From assembly GCA_964203275.1 (NCBI GenBank), contig CAXNMF010000005.1, positions 1 to 64,000 of the forward strand: a stretch of 64,000 bases of DNA, given 5' to 3'. The DNA comes from Ga0077527 sp945862135. Lineage in GTDB: Bacteria; Pseudomonadota; Gammaproteobacteria; Burkholderiales; SG8-41. The position numbers and the translations under genes are program-made. Of this stretch, positions 45,324 through 54,523 are shown one piece after another; position 1 is the first letter of the stretch; every line of letters begins with the position of its first letter. Under the pieces are notes generated by a model that saw only the letters and a program-made list of their open reading frames with translations, ran no database searches and was not told where the DNA came from.

Positions 45324-46208
45324 ATGCAAGCAATGAATAACGCAGCGCGGAAGCCGCAGCTTGAGCCGCAGATTATTCCCTCCGGTAAGGGTTGTGGCGC
45401 AGAAGTGATGGGGATCGATCTGGCGGCACTGGATCCGGTAACCGTCGCCACGCTGCAGCAGGCGATTCGTGAACATCTGGTGGTGGTTGTACGAGGCCAG
45501 TCGATCAGCGATCCGCAACTGATTGCGCTGGGTAAATCCTTCGGTGAACTGGAGCCGCCGGGCATGAGCCCCATCGGCAAACCTTTCATTGATGAGTTTC
45601 CGGACATCCTGGTGATTTCCAATATCATGGAGCAGGGCATGCCCATGGGAAATCTCGGCGCAGGTGAAGCAATCTGGCATACCGACATGTCATACCGTCC
45701 GCGGCCGTGCACCATTGCCATACTGCATGCCCTGGAAGTGCCGCCCACTGGCGGCAACACCTATTTCGCAAATCAGTACATGGCCTACGACATGCTGTCC
45801 GATGAGATGAAGAGGAAGCTCGACGGCCTTGAAGTAATTCATGACGAGACGTACAACAGCGGCGGCCAGATGCGCAAAGGCTTCAAGGAAGTCACCGATC
45901 CGCGTCAGGCGCCAGGCGCACGCCACAAGATTTTCCGCACCCATCCGCACACGGGGCGCAAGGCATTGTTCCTCGGCCGTCGCCGCAACGCCTATATCAT
46001 CGGCCTGCCGCTGGAGGAGAGCGAGCGCCTGCTCGACGAACTGTGGGCGCATGCCTCACGTCCTGAGTTCGTGTGGCATAACGAATGGCAGGTCGGCGAT
46101 ACGCTGATCTGGGACAACCGCGCGCTGATCCACCGCCGCGATTCTTTTGACAACAATCAGCGTCGCATGATGCATCGCGTGCAAATTCGCGGAGAAGCGA
46201 CGCAATAA
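45324..46208 (+). CDS. TauD/TfdA-family Fe(II)/2-oxoglutarate dioxygenase
   Basis: A 294-residue dioxygenase with an intact facial triad: I-W-H-T-D-M-S-Y near residue 115 and D-N-R-A-L-I-H-R near residue 270, with an Arg downstream in H-R-V-Q-I-R-G. It is a close paralogue of the degenerate copy at 42931. It begins 23 bp after the aldehyde dehydrogenase gene, so the operon 42162-46208 could oxidise and split one substrate. The transcript ends at the hairpin 46225-46254. Confidence 0.9.
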   Translation: MQAMNNAARKPQLEPQIIPSGKGCGAEVMGIDLAALDPVTVATLQQAIREHLVVVVRGQSISDPQLIALGKSFGELEPPGMSPIGKPFIDEFPDILVISNIMEQGMPMGNLGAGEAIWHTDMSYRPRPCTIAILHALEVPPTGGNTYFANQYMAYDMLSDEMKRKLDGLEVIHDETYNSGGQMRKGFKEVTDPRQAPGARHKIFRTHPHTGRKALFLGRRRNAYIIGLPLEESERLLDELWAHASRPEFVWHNEWQVGDTLIWDNRALIHRRDSFDNNQRRMMHRVQIRGEATQ

Positions 46209-46224
46209 AAGGGTCTTCCCCTGC

Positions 46225-46254
46225 AAAAAACCTGCGCCTTGCCGCAGGTTTTTT
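46225..46254. terminator. Bidirectional rho-independent terminator
   Basis: AAAAAACCTGCG and CGCAGGTTTTTT form a perfect 12-bp stem around a six-base loop between the convergent TauD and KdpE-like genes. Confidence 0.92.
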
Positions 46255-46266
46255 ATTTGTCGCAGG

Positions 46267-46959
46267 TTATTCGCACTCCAGCCGGTAACCGACGCCTGTT
46301 TCAGTGATCAGGTGACGTGGCCGCAGGGGATCCGACTCCAGTTTGTCGCGTAACTGCTTGGCATAAATGCGCAGGTAATGGGTGTCGTCTGCGTGGTTTG
46401 GTCCCCAGACCTCCGTCAGCAACTGCCGCTGGGTGATGACCTTGCCGGGTTTTTGCGCGAGGCAGGCGATGAAGCGGAATTCGGTTGGCGTCAGATGCAG
46501 CGGGGCATCGTCGCGGGTGGCGGTTCGCGAATCGAGGTCGATGCTGACGCCCCCCAGTTTCAGCCGGCTGCCGCCCGATAAAGGACGCACCATGCCGCGC
46601 AGCGCGGCACGCACACGGGCCAGCAGCTCACCAACACCGAATGGTTTGGTTACGTAATCATCGGCGCCGGCATCCAGCGCCGCAATCTTGCTGCTTTCAT
46701 TTCCGCGCGCCGACAGCACGATGAGCGGCATCGGCGACCATGCGCGGATGCGCCGCAGGACTTCAAGTCCGTCGAGATCGGGAAGACCGAGATCAACGAT
46801 CGCCAGATCCGGCTTATGGCTTGCCGCGTCGATGATGCCGCGTTGTGCCGTGGCGGATTCCACGACCTTGTAGCCTTCAGCAGAAAGCGAGGCGCGCAGA
46901 AAGCGGCGGATATCAGCGCCGTCTTCGATGACCAGAATGGTGGCTCGCGTATCGGTCAT
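46267..46959 (-). CDS. kdpE: KdpE-like response regulator
   Basis: A 230-residue OmpR-type response regulator. The receiver (1-120) has the acidic pair E-D-G, phosphoacceptor Asp in I-V-D-L-G-L-P near residue 56 and K-P-F-G near residue 106; the C-terminal winged helix (130-228) includes L-T-P-T-E-F-R and G-V-G-Y-R-L. Its sequence is of the KdpE type. Its ATG overlaps the end of the sensor kinase gene by 4 bp, so the two are translated together. No kdpFABC genes are present; the divergent kup gene is the likely target. Confidence 0.87.
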   Translation of the reverse strand: MTDTRATILVIEDGADIRRFLRASLSAEGYKVVESATAQRGIIDAASHKPDLAIVDLGLPDLDGLEVLRRIRAWSPMPLIVLSARGNESSKIAALDAGADDYVTKPFGVGELLARVRAALRGMVRPLSGGSRLKLGGVSIDLDSRTATRDDAPLHLTPTEFRFIACLAQKPGKVITQRQLLTEVWGPNHADDTHYLRIYAKQLRDKLESDPLRPRHLITETGVGYRLECE

Positions 46960-48053
46960 GGCCGGTTGCCGTTACCGGCCGGTTCTTCCGGCGCTTGCGG
47001 TGCTGGTTCGACCGGCAGGTAAAAGCGGAACCGTGCGCCTCCCCCGGGTAACGCTTCGGCCTGTATACGCCCGCCGTGCAGTTCGATGATGGCGCGGCAG
47101 ATGGCCAACCCTAGTCCGATGCCGGCGCCGCTGCCTTCCCGACGGCGCTGGTGGAATTTATCGAACAAGCGGTCAATGTCCTTTTCTCCGAGGCCGGGAC
47201 CGAAATCGTCCACACATACTTCGATTTCACTTCCCGACCGCTGCGCGCGGACATGCACTGTCGTATCCGGAGGGGTGTGGCGTGCGGCATTTTCCAGCAG
47301 ATTGGAAAACACCAGCGCAATCAGCGGCGCATCGACACGCAACAGCGGCAGATCATCGGGAATATCGACGGCGACGTGATGATTTTCGAGACGCGATTCC
47401 AGGCGGCCGAGTACGCTGCCGGCGATTTCGGCAATCGAAGCCCAGTCGCGCTCCAGCGCAAGTCCGCCCAGTTCCAGGCGGGTCATCTGCAGCACCTTGT
47501 CGACCTGTCCGGTCATCGCGGCGGTCTGGTCGTAGATGCTGCGTGCGAGGGCTGTCTTTTCCGCATCGGATAACTGTTCCCCTTGTTCCGCCAGACTGGA
47601 GGAGGCGCCGGCCATGACGGCGAGTGGCGTGCGCAGGTCATGCGAGATGGACGCAAGGAGCGTGCTGCGCAGGCGTTCGTGGTCGGCTTCCACAGCCATG
47701 GCCGTGCGCCGTGCCTCTTCATGTCGCGCGCGTATCCGCAACGATGAGATGGCGAGGGCCACCGCCAGCATGATGGTGAAAGTGAGCAGGTATTGGGCAT
47801 CGTGCACCGTCAGCACGCCGGCCGGCGGCACGAAGATGATGTCAAAAACAAGAACGCTCAGTGCCGCACTGAACACCGCCGCGCCGCGGCTGGCGTAGAG
47901 CGCCACTGCGACGACGGCGAGCAGGTAGACCATCGCGATGTTGACGATGTCGAAACGCGGCTGCATCAGCAGTCCGATCAGTGTGCAGCACAGTGCCGCC
48001 GCTGCTGCGGTGGCGTAGCCGATCCATACCGGTTTGTTTTGTCCCGACTGCAT
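46956..48053 (-). CDS. Short KdpD-like sensor histidine kinase
   Basis: A 365-residue kinase matching only the C-terminal half of KdpD: four membrane helices (DUF4118 region, residues 10-105), HisKA with S-I-S-H-D-L-R-T-P near residue 140, and the ATPase domain with N-L-L-E-N-A, D-D-F-G-P-G-L-G and G-L-G-L-A-I. The N-terminal KdpD and universal-stress domains, which read K+ and bind cyclic di-AMP, are absent. The ATG at 48053 is likelier than the TTG at 48071, though neither has a good ribosome-binding site. It overlaps the KdpE-like gene. Confidence 0.85.
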   Translation of the reverse strand: MQSGQNKPVWIGYATAAAAALCCTLIGLLMQPRFDIVNIAMVYLLAVVAVALYASRGAAVFSAALSVLVFDIIFVPPAGVLTVHDAQYLLTFTIMLAVALAISSLRIRARHEEARRTAMAVEADHERLRSTLLASISHDLRTPLAVMAGASSSLAEQGEQLSDAEKTALARSIYDQTAAMTGQVDKVLQMTRLELGGLALERDWASIAEIAGSVLGRLESRLENHHVAVDIPDDLPLLRVDAPLIALVFSNLLENAARHTPPDTTVHVRAQRSGSEIEVCVDDFGPGLGEKDIDRLFDKFHQRRREGSGAGIGLGLAICRAIIELHGGRIQAEALPGGGARFRFYLPVEPAPQAPEEPAGNGNRP

Positions 48054-48087
48054 ATTCGTATTGTCGCGCAAACCGGTGTCTGCATCG

Positions 48088-48106
48088 GCGTAAAGGACGC
48101 GTAAAG
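48088..48106. promoter_or_regulatory. Direct repeat upstream of kup, candidate KdpE-like operator
   Basis: GCGTAAAG occurs twice, 11 bp apart start to start, in the gap between the divergent kinase and kup genes. One-turn direct repeats of this kind are what OmpR-type regulators bind as dimers. Confidence 0.5.
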
Positions 48107-48176
48107 ATTTGGCTTCGACTCTGGCCGGACCGAGTCCGGCGATTTAGGCTGGGACATCGCAATCCCTGGAGTTGGC

Positions 48177-50105
48177 ATGAACCACGAACAAAACCTGTCT
48201 TCCGAAGACATTCAATCCCGCCCGCAACATGGTGGCCCTGCGCAGTCCACAGCCGCGTTGTCGTTGCTGGCGCTGGGCGTTGTTTACGGCGACATCGGCA
48301 CCAGCCCGCTGTATGCGGTGAAAGAAACTTTCAATCCGGCCCATGGCATTCCCTTTGTGGCGGCGAACATCCTCGGCGGCATTTCGGCGATTTTCTGGGC
48401 CCTGATGATCGTGGTCACGCTGAAATACGTCACCCTGGTGTTGCGCGCCAACAACCGCGGTGAAGGCGGAATCATGGCGCTGCTCGCGCTGGCCTCGTCA
48501 TCGATTGGTGATCGTCCGCGACTGCGCGCAGTCATGCTGGCGCTGGGGGTTTTCGGGGCGTCGCTGTTTTATGGCGACGCCGTACTCACGCCGGCAATTT
48601 CCGTATTGTCCGCAGTGGAAGGTCTGGAGATTGGTACTGCGGTGTTCAAGCCGTGGATCGTGCCGATCTCGACCGGCATCCTGATCGGGCTTTTTCTGAT
48701 CCAGCGCCACGGCACCGGCGTGGTCGGTCTGCTGTTTGGTCCGGTGTGTGCGTTGTGGTTTCTCGCGCTTGGAGCCTCCGGCATCTGGAATATCGTGAAG
48801 TCCCCGGAGATTCTGGCGGCGCTCAATCCTGTCCATGCGCTGCATTTTGTCAGTGCGCATGGCACCGCGTCTTTCATCGTGCTGGGTTCGGTGCTGCTCG
48901 CGGTGACCGGCGCAGAAGCCTTGTATGCGGACATGGGCCATTTCGGCAAACGCGCCGTACGCGTGGCGTGGTTCAGTCTTGTCGCCCCGGCGCTCGTCCT
49001 CAATTATTTCGGCCAGGGCGCCTTGTTGCTCGCCACGCCGGAGGCGGTGTCCAACCCGTTTTATCTGTCATTTCCCGGCTGGGCGCTGTATCCGATGGTG
49101 GCATTGGCCACTGCCGCGACCGTGATCGCTTCGCAGGCGACCATTTCCGGCGCGTATTCGATGACCCAGCAGGCGATCCAGCTGGGTTATCTTCCGCGGC
49201 TGTCAGTGCTTCATACCTCATCGAAAGTAATGGGGCAGATCTACGTGCCGCTGGTGAACTGGCTGTTGCTGGCGGCCGTTGTGCTCGCGGTGATCACTTT
49301 CGGTTCGTCTGGCGCGCTGGCTTCGGCCTATGGCGTCGCGGTGATGGGCACCATGCTGGTCACTACGTTTCTGACTTTTTTTGTGATCCGTCACGGCTGG
49401 CGTTATCCGCTGTGGCTGTGCGTGCTGGCGACGGGCGCGTTCATGGTGATCGACGTGACTTTTTTTGCTGCCGCCATGCACAAGGTACTGGAGGGCGGCT
49501 GGTTCCCGCTGATGCTCGGAGCAGCGATGTTCGGCCTGATGTTTACCTGGCGCGGCGGCCGCACGCGGCTGCTGGCGCAGTTGCAGGCCGCATCGGTACC
49601 GCTCGACAGTTTTCTGGATTCCCTGATGCAGTCACCGCCGCAGCGGGTTGAAGGTACCGCGGTGTTCCTGAACTCCACACCGAATGCGACGCCGCATGCG
49701 CTGCTGCATAGCCTCAAACACTACCGTGTCCTGCATGAGCAGAATGTTTTTCTGACCGTGGAATTTCGCGATGTGCCCTGGATTGCCTTTGAGGATCGGG
49801 TGCAGTGTCACAGCCTTGGGAAGAATTGCTGGCGTGTGTTGGTGCGGTACGGGTTCATGAACCGTCCCGATATCGGGGCTGCGCTTGAGTTGTGCGGTCC
49901 CGCCGGTCTGCAGGTGGACCCGCAGCAGGTTTCCTATTTTCTGTCGCGCGAAAAACTGGTCCCCGGTGTTGAGGAGAAGGGCTGGATGCAGGGTTTGCGC
50001 GACAGCCTGTTTGCCACGCTGGCGCGCAACGCCGGCAGCGTGACCGATTACTTCAACATTCCTGCAAACAGGGTTGTTGAACTGGGAACACGCGTGGAAA
50101 TTTGA
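48177..50105 (+). CDS. kup: Kup-type potassium uptake protein
   Basis: A 642-residue K+ transporter of the KUP/HAK/KT family in the inner membrane. The hallmark G-V-V-Y-G-D-I-G-T-S-P-L-Y-A near residue 33 is intact, with about twelve hydrophobic helices up to residue 460 and the usual soluble C-terminal domain. It brings in K+ with protons. It is divergent from the KdpDE-like pair, with the repeat at 48088-48106 between them. The start has weak upstream GGAG. Confidence 0.95.
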   Translation: MNHEQNLSSEDIQSRPQHGGPAQSTAALSLLALGVVYGDIGTSPLYAVKETFNPAHGIPFVAANILGGISAIFWALMIVVTLKYVTLVLRANNRGEGGIMALLALASSSIGDRPRLRAVMLALGVFGASLFYGDAVLTPAISVLSAVEGLEIGTAVFKPWIVPISTGILIGLFLIQRHGTGVVGLLFGPVCALWFLALGASGIWNIVKSPEILAALNPVHALHFVSAHGTASFIVLGSVLLAVTGAEALYADMGHFGKRAVRVAWFSLVAPALVLNYFGQGALLLATPEAVSNPFYLSFPGWALYPMVALATAATVIASQATISGAYSMTQQAIQLGYLPRLSVLHTSSKVMGQIYVPLVNWLLLAAVVLAVITFGSSGALASAYGVAVMGTMLVTTFLTFFVIRHGWRYPLWLCVLATGAFMVIDVTFFAAAMHKVLEGGWFPLMLGAAMFGLMFTWRGGRTRLLAQLQAASVPLDSFLDSLMQSPPQRVEGTAVFLNSTPNATPHALLHSLKHYRVLHEQNVFLTVEFRDVPWIAFEDRVQCHSLGKNCWRVLVRYGFMNRPDIGAALELCGPAGLQVDPQQVSYFLSREKLVPGVEEKGWMQGLRDSLFATLARNAGSVTDYFNIPANRVVELGTRVEI

Positions 50106-50119
50106 GGCGATGCGCTGAG

Positions 50120-50299
50120 TCAGCGCGTGGCGCAGCGACGGCGGTTTTCAGTCGCTGCCATGCGACGAAGGCAGATCGCAATCGCTGGCGTGCTGATGGC
50201 GATGTGGAAGGGCATGCGCAACCGGCTGGCGATCCAGGCCCGGCGCAGCGCCGGGTCGGCGCTTGGGTCGTTCTGCAGCGGCAAAGCGAGTTGCTTCAT
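50120..50299 (-). CDS. Small basic protein, unknown
   Basis: A 59-residue protein starting M-K-Q-L-A-L-P-L-Q, with D-P-A-L-R-R-A-W and A-I-C-L-R-R-M-A and a basic end. The ATG at 50299 is preceded by a full AGGAGG eight bases upstream, which strongly supports translation; the longer frame to 50350 is unlikely. It converges with kup, 14 bp apart. It resembles small hypothetical proteins I have seen in betaproteobacteria but I cannot assign a function. Confidence 0.65.
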   Translation of the reverse strand: MKQLALPLQNDPSADPALRRAWIASRLRMPFHIAISTPAIAICLRRMAATENRRRCATR

Positions 50300-50440
50300 T
50301 GCGGCGACCTCCTGTGCATTTAACGTTGTCGTGTACGCCAACGTTGACACTGGAGAAGATTATGGCCGGCCGTTCGCAGATTCCATCGGGTAAACAAAGG
50401 CCTATAAGCCTTTCACTTCTGGAGTTCGACGCGATTTAAA

Positions 50441-50474
50441 ACAAAAGGGCGTGAAGTTCATCACGCCCTTTTGT
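50441..50474. terminator. Strong terminator hairpin
   Basis: ACAAAAGGGCGTGA and TCACGCCCTTTTGT form a perfect 14-bp stem with a six-base loop. It sits just after the stop of the VOC gene on the reverse strand and has a T-run on both sides. Confidence 0.9.
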
Positions 50475-50503
50475 GCAGGCGGCTCAACGCAGCCGCTCTG
50501 GTA

Positions 50504-50905
50504 TCAGGTTTTGGCCGGGCGCACCGGTTTTTTGTAGCGGCCCACCGGCACCAGTTCGGCAACGGTGCCGCCGGGCGCGCGGAATTTCACCGGGATGACG
50601 CCGGGATCGCTGATGAGTTCGCAGCCATGACTCTTGATCTGCGCGGTGGCTTTTTCCATGTCCTCGACTTCAATGGCGAAGTGGTGGATGCAGGGGCCTT
50701 CACCTGCGGCTTTGGATTCGGCGGACTGGGTGCCGGTGTCGTATTTGATCAGCGTGAAGTCGATTTCGCCGTCGGTCAGGTGGCGCGACAGGTGGTCACG
50801 CGTCTTGCGGGTTTCGGCTTCCCAGAAACCGAACACCTCTTCATAGAATTTGGAGGTTTTTTCGAGGTCTTCGACCTTGAGGGCGAGGTGGACGATGCGG
50901 TTCAT
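50504..50905 (-). CDS. VOC-superfamily (glyoxalase-like) protein
   Basis: A 133-residue protein of the vicinal-oxygen-chelate fold: I-V-H-L-A-L-K-V-E-D-L at the start, F-Y-E-E-V-F-G-F near residue 20, then I-H-H-F-A-I-E-V-E-D near residue 73 and V-A-E-L-V-P-V near residue 115. The pattern of His and Glu ligands fits a metal-binding lactoylglutathione-lyase-like enzyme, but substrate is not clear. It stands as a single gene closed by the strong hairpin at 50441-50474. Confidence 0.88.
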   Translation of the reverse strand: MNRIVHLALKVEDLEKTSKFYEEVFGFWEAETRKTRDHLSRHLTDGEIDFTLIKYDTGTQSAESKAAGEGPCIHHFAIEVEDMEKATAQIKSHGCELISDPGVIPVKFRAPGGTVAELVPVGRYKKPVRPAKT

Positions 50906-51085
50906 GGCGTTCTCCGGTGGATGCCCGCAGGGATTGCGGCGTAGATAGCTTTTTACGCGCCCTGCCGCCGCTTCCGCAAGTGGGGTGTTACACTGTGGGC
51001 GTCATATTATTTGACCCCTGCAGTTCCCCCTCCCGATCCAATCAGCAAGACCGCGCCACTGTTGCGTCCGGCGCGGCCGTGGTGA

Positions 51086-51820
51086 TCACGCCAGCGCCGC
51101 GATGCTCAGTCCGACGACCTTGTTGTCGGCGATGGCCTTGGCGACAAGGCCTGTGGATTTTGCATCTTCGATAAATGCCGCCAGATACTTGGCGGCGTTG
51201 CTGCGGCCCTTGGGCACGCCGGCAGCCTGCTGCACGGCGGTGAAGCAGCCCTGGACAATGACCGAGCCCGGCAGCTTGGCCTGATCCGAAATCAGTCGCG
51301 GCTTCAGTCCGGCAAGCGCATGGAATTTTTCATCGACGAAACGTTTGAACGACGCATCTGCGCCAGGCTCGGTGACGAGTTCGGCGTTTTTGATGGTGCG
51401 TGTCAGATAGAGTTCATAAGCGGCTTTTGCCGGCACGATGATACGTACGCCCTTGCTGTCGACTTCGTTGGCGTGCTTCAGCGCTGAACCGGGCGGAACC
51501 AGATAGGTGGATTCGATTTCGACATAGGCAGCGGTGAAATCGATTTCATTGGCGCGCTGCGGTTCGGCGCCGAGAAAGCCGACGTCCCAGATGTTCTTGT
51601 TGGCGGCATCAGCCAGTGCGCCCGGATTTGGATGCGGTACGAAAACAACCGGCAGGCCGAGACGGCGCGCCAGTTCCTGGCCGAGGTCATGGGCAACGCC
51701 CAGCGGCTTGCCGCTCGCGGCGTCGGTGCGGGTGAGCAGGAAGTTGCTCATGTTCAGGCCCACGCGCAGCGTGCCGGTCGGGGCGAATTCGGAGCGGAGG
51801 GCGGCATTGACTTCGGTCAT
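51086..51820 (-). CDS. SBP_bac_3-type solute-binding protein without signal peptide
   Basis: A 244-residue type-3 solute-binding fold: L-R-V-G-L-N-M-S-N near residue 18, G-V-A-H-D-L-G near residue 40 and V-G-F-L-G-A-E-P near residue 80. The ATG at 51820 (AGGATC upstream) gives no signal peptide, and neither does the longer frame to 51913, so the protein may stay in the cytoplasm or be exported another way. No ABC permease or ATPase genes are near. It is divergent from dinB. The ligand could be an amino acid-like compound. Confidence 0.83.
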   Translation of the reverse strand: MTEVNAALRSEFAPTGTLRVGLNMSNFLLTRTDAASGKPLGVAHDLGQELARRLGLPVVFVPHPNPGALADAANKNIWDVGFLGAEPQRANEIDFTAAYVEIESTYLVPPGSALKHANEVDSKGVRIIVPAKAAYELYLTRTIKNAELVTEPGADASFKRFVDEKFHALAGLKPRLISDQAKLPGSVIVQGCFTAVQQAAGVPKGRSNAAKYLAAFIEDAKSTGLVAKAIADNKVVGLSIAALA

Positions 51821-51914
51821 GGCGGGATCCTGTCGGTAACGGTTGCGGAACGCAGGATTAGACACTGAACCGCGGGCGCTTGTCATCCGTGCTGAGTATG
51901 ATGATGGCTGCAAT

Positions 51915-53102
51915 ATGGAATCCGCACCGCAACCCAGTCCGCCGCGTTATATCGCCCATCTCGACATGGACGCTTTTTATGCGTCGGTCGAACTGCTGCG
52001 TTACCCGCAGTTGCGCGGCCAGCCGGTGGTGGTCGGTGGTCGCCGGCGGATGGCGCAGGGTGAACCAGAGCCCGGGGAGTTCGCCACACTGCGCGGCTAT
52101 ACCGGCCGCGGTGTGATCACCACATCGACTTACGAAGCCCGCGCGCTGGGGGTGTTCTCAGGCATGGGCCTGATGAAGGCGGCAAAGCTGGCTCCCAATG
52201 CCTTGCTGCTGCCGGCGGATTTTGATTCATACCGGAAGTATTCGCGGATGTTCAAGGATGCGGTACGCGCAATTGCGCCGCAGGTCGAGGATCGCGGCAT
52301 CGACGAGATTTATATCGACCTGACCGGGCCGGTGGCGGATAGCGCAGCCGAAGGCGCGCCCGATCCCTGGGCACGGGCCCGCGCCATTGCCACCGACATC
52401 CAGCGTTCGGTGCGTGAAGTTACGGGACTGTCCTGTTCCGTCGGCATCACGCCCAACAAGCTGCTGTCGAAAATCGCTTCCGAACTGAACAAGCCTGCCG
52501 GTATCAGCGTGATCCGTCCCGATGACATCCGCAGCATGGTGTGGCCACTTGCAGTACGTAAAATCAACGGCATCGGGCCGAAAGCCAATAAAAAACTCGA
52601 ACAGTTAGGCATTCTTACTATCGGTGATCTGGCGCAGCGGGACGCGGCTTGGCTGATCGAACATTTCGGTCGCAGCTATGGCGCGTGGATGCATGAAGCT
52701 GCGCATGGTCGCGATGAGCGTCCGGTGGTGACTTACAGTGAACCGAAGTCAATCAGCCGTGAGACTACATTCGAGGATGATCTGCACCCGGTTCGTGACA
52801 AGGTGCAGCTGACCAAGATATTCACCGATCTCTGTGTGCGGGTCGCCGGTGATCTGGAGCGCAAAGGTTACGCGGGCAAGACCATCGGCCTGAAAATCCG
52901 CTACGACAATTTTCATACCGTGACGCGCGACCTGACGATTAATATGCCGACCCAGGATGCAAAAATCATCCGCCGTGCTGCAGGCGAGTGCCTGAGACGG
53001 GTGCCGCTGGACCGGCGCATACGCCTGCTCGGTGTGCGCGTCGGCGCCTTGTCAAAACCCGGTATCGTTTCCGAAGTCCACGGGATGTCACTGTTCGACT
53101 GA
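51915..53102 (+). CDS. dinB: DNA polymerase IV (Y-family)
   Basis: A 395-residue translesion polymerase. Catalytic Asp and Glu residues are in H-L-D-M-D-A-F-Y near residue 16 and R-G-I-D-E-I-Y near residue 128; the finger region Y-x-A-R and the C-terminal little-finger domain are present. It ends in G-M-S-L-F-D, which suits a beta-clamp binding motif. The ATG at 51915 fits the family N-terminus; the longer frame from 51843 overlaps the divergent gene's promoter. Bypasses lesions during the SOS response; no LexA box was recognised by eye. Confidence 0.93.
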   Translation: MESAPQPSPPRYIAHLDMDAFYASVELLRYPQLRGQPVVVGGRRRMAQGEPEPGEFATLRGYTGRGVITTSTYEARALGVFSGMGLMKAAKLAPNALLLPADFDSYRKYSRMFKDAVRAIAPQVEDRGIDEIYIDLTGPVADSAAEGAPDPWARARAIATDIQRSVREVTGLSCSVGITPNKLLSKIASELNKPAGISVIRPDDIRSMVWPLAVRKINGIGPKANKKLEQLGILTIGDLAQRDAAWLIEHFGRSYGAWMHEAAHGRDERPVVTYSEPKSISRETTFEDDLHPVRDKVQLTKIFTDLCVRVAGDLERKGYAGKTIGLKIRYDNFHTVTRDLTINMPTQDAKIIRRAAGECLRRVPLDRRIRLLGVRVGALSKPGIVSEVHGMSLFD

Positions 53103-53170
53103 TCGCCCGCAGAACCGGCGATAATTCCTCGGCATTCACGCATTCAAATTCATTTTCCCGCGGAGCAGTC

Positions 53171-54514
53171 ATGAGTCTGACAGCACAACTCGCCGGCATC
53201 ATCCGGAATACCCGATACGAGTCGCTGTCGGTCGCGGATGTTGCCATTTTGAAACGCCTGATTGCCGATGGAATTGCCGTCGCAGTAGCCGGTGCCCGCG
53301 AGCACGCGCCGCAGCTGTTTGCCGAACAGGCACGCGAGCAGGGCGGCCGCGAACAGTGTCCGGTCTGGGGTTTTGGTTTCCGTACTTCACCGGTGGCCGC
53401 GGCCTATGCCAATGCTGCCTCCATGCATGTGCTCGATTTCGAGCCGATGTCGAGCCCGTCCACCCATGCGATATCGCCGACAGTGCCGGTGGCGTTTGCG
53501 CTGGCGGTGCGCGATGGACTCGATGGGCGCGAACTGCTGACGGCTTGTGCCAAGGGTTTCGAGATGCAGGGGCGGTTGCTGGCCGCGGTGGATCACCGGC
53601 GCGAGAGTTCGAAGTTCCATGCGCCGGGCGTGGTCGGGCCTTTCGGTTCCGCGGTGGTTGCCGGGCATCTGCTGGGTCTCGATGAGCAGCAACTGAATTA
53701 CGCACTGGCCATCGCCGCATCGCGCAGCGGCGCCTTGCGCGCCAACATCGGTCATGGTGTGAAGTGCACGCACTGTGGCAATGCTGCGGCCGCCGGCTTG
53801 GAAGCTGCCATGCTGGCCAAACGCGGCTTGACCGCCAATGACGACATCCTTGGTCATGTCGATGGTTTTGTTGCCGCGTTTTTCCCCAAGGGCATCGACC
53901 GCAACATGCTGTTGGGTTACGGCAAGCCCTTTCGCTTCAGCGATCCGGGCATGGCGATCAAGTTCTATCCGTCGAAGTATCCGACGCATTTCGCCATTGG
54001 TGCGGCGCTGGAAGTGCGCAAGCTGATCGCCGACCCGGCGCTGATCAATGCGGTGAATCTCATCACGCCGGCCATGCCTGACGTGGATCGTCCGGAGCCG
54101 GGGTCAGGCTTGGAAGGCAAATTCAGCTTCCAGTACACCGCCGCTGCCGCCTTGCTCGACGGCAAGGTCGGCATTGCTTCGTTCCACGAGCAGCGCCGCT
54201 TCCGCGGCGACATGAAATCCATGCTGCGGCGGATGAAGGTCACGGTTGATTCTGCATTGCCGACGGCATTCAACCGCATGCAGATCTCGATTGAAGTGAC
54301 CCTGCATGACGGCACCGTGCATCGCGCGACCTGCACGCGGCCGCCAGGATTCTGGGGTGCGCCACTGGATCTGGAGCAGCATCGTGCAAAGGTGGCCGAC
54401 TGTCTGGCCGTGCGTCTGGATGCATCGCGCGCGGCGCGGGTGACCGAACTGCTGGAGTCTCTTGAAGCGCTGGATGCGGCGCGCGTTCTCGAACTCAGTG
54501 AACTGCTGATGTAG
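53171..54514 (+). CDS. MmgE/PrpD-family protein
   Basis: A 447-residue member of the MmgE/PrpD family, the second in the window. It has M-H-V-L-D-F-E-P-M near residue 85 (the D-x-D/E metal-like pair), A-I-S-P-T-V-P near residue 100, G-H-G-V-K-C-T-H-C-G-N near residue 195 and a C-terminal C-T-R-P-P-G. CGGAGC lies before the ATG at 53171; the open frame begins further upstream inside dinB but that part is not coding. Its sequence differs clearly from that at 10133, so the two probably use different substrates. Confidence 0.87.
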   Translation: MSLTAQLAGIIRNTRYESLSVADVAILKRLIADGIAVAVAGAREHAPQLFAEQAREQGGREQCPVWGFGFRTSPVAAAYANAASMHVLDFEPMSSPSTHAISPTVPVAFALAVRDGLDGRELLTACAKGFEMQGRLLAAVDHRRESSKFHAPGVVGPFGSAVVAGHLLGLDEQQLNYALAIAASRSGALRANIGHGVKCTHCGNAAAAGLEAAMLAKRGLTANDDILGHVDGFVAAFFPKGIDRNMLLGYGKPFRFSDPGMAIKFYPSKYPTHFAIGAALEVRKLIADPALINAVNLITPAMPDVDRPEPGSGLEGKFSFQYTAAAALLDGKVGIASFHEQRRFRGDMKSMLRRMKVTVDSALPTAFNRMQISIEVTLHDGTVHRATCTRPPGFWGAPLDLEQHRAKVADCLAVRLDASRAARVTELLESLEALDAARVLELSELLM

Positions 54515-54523
54515 TACAGCGGA

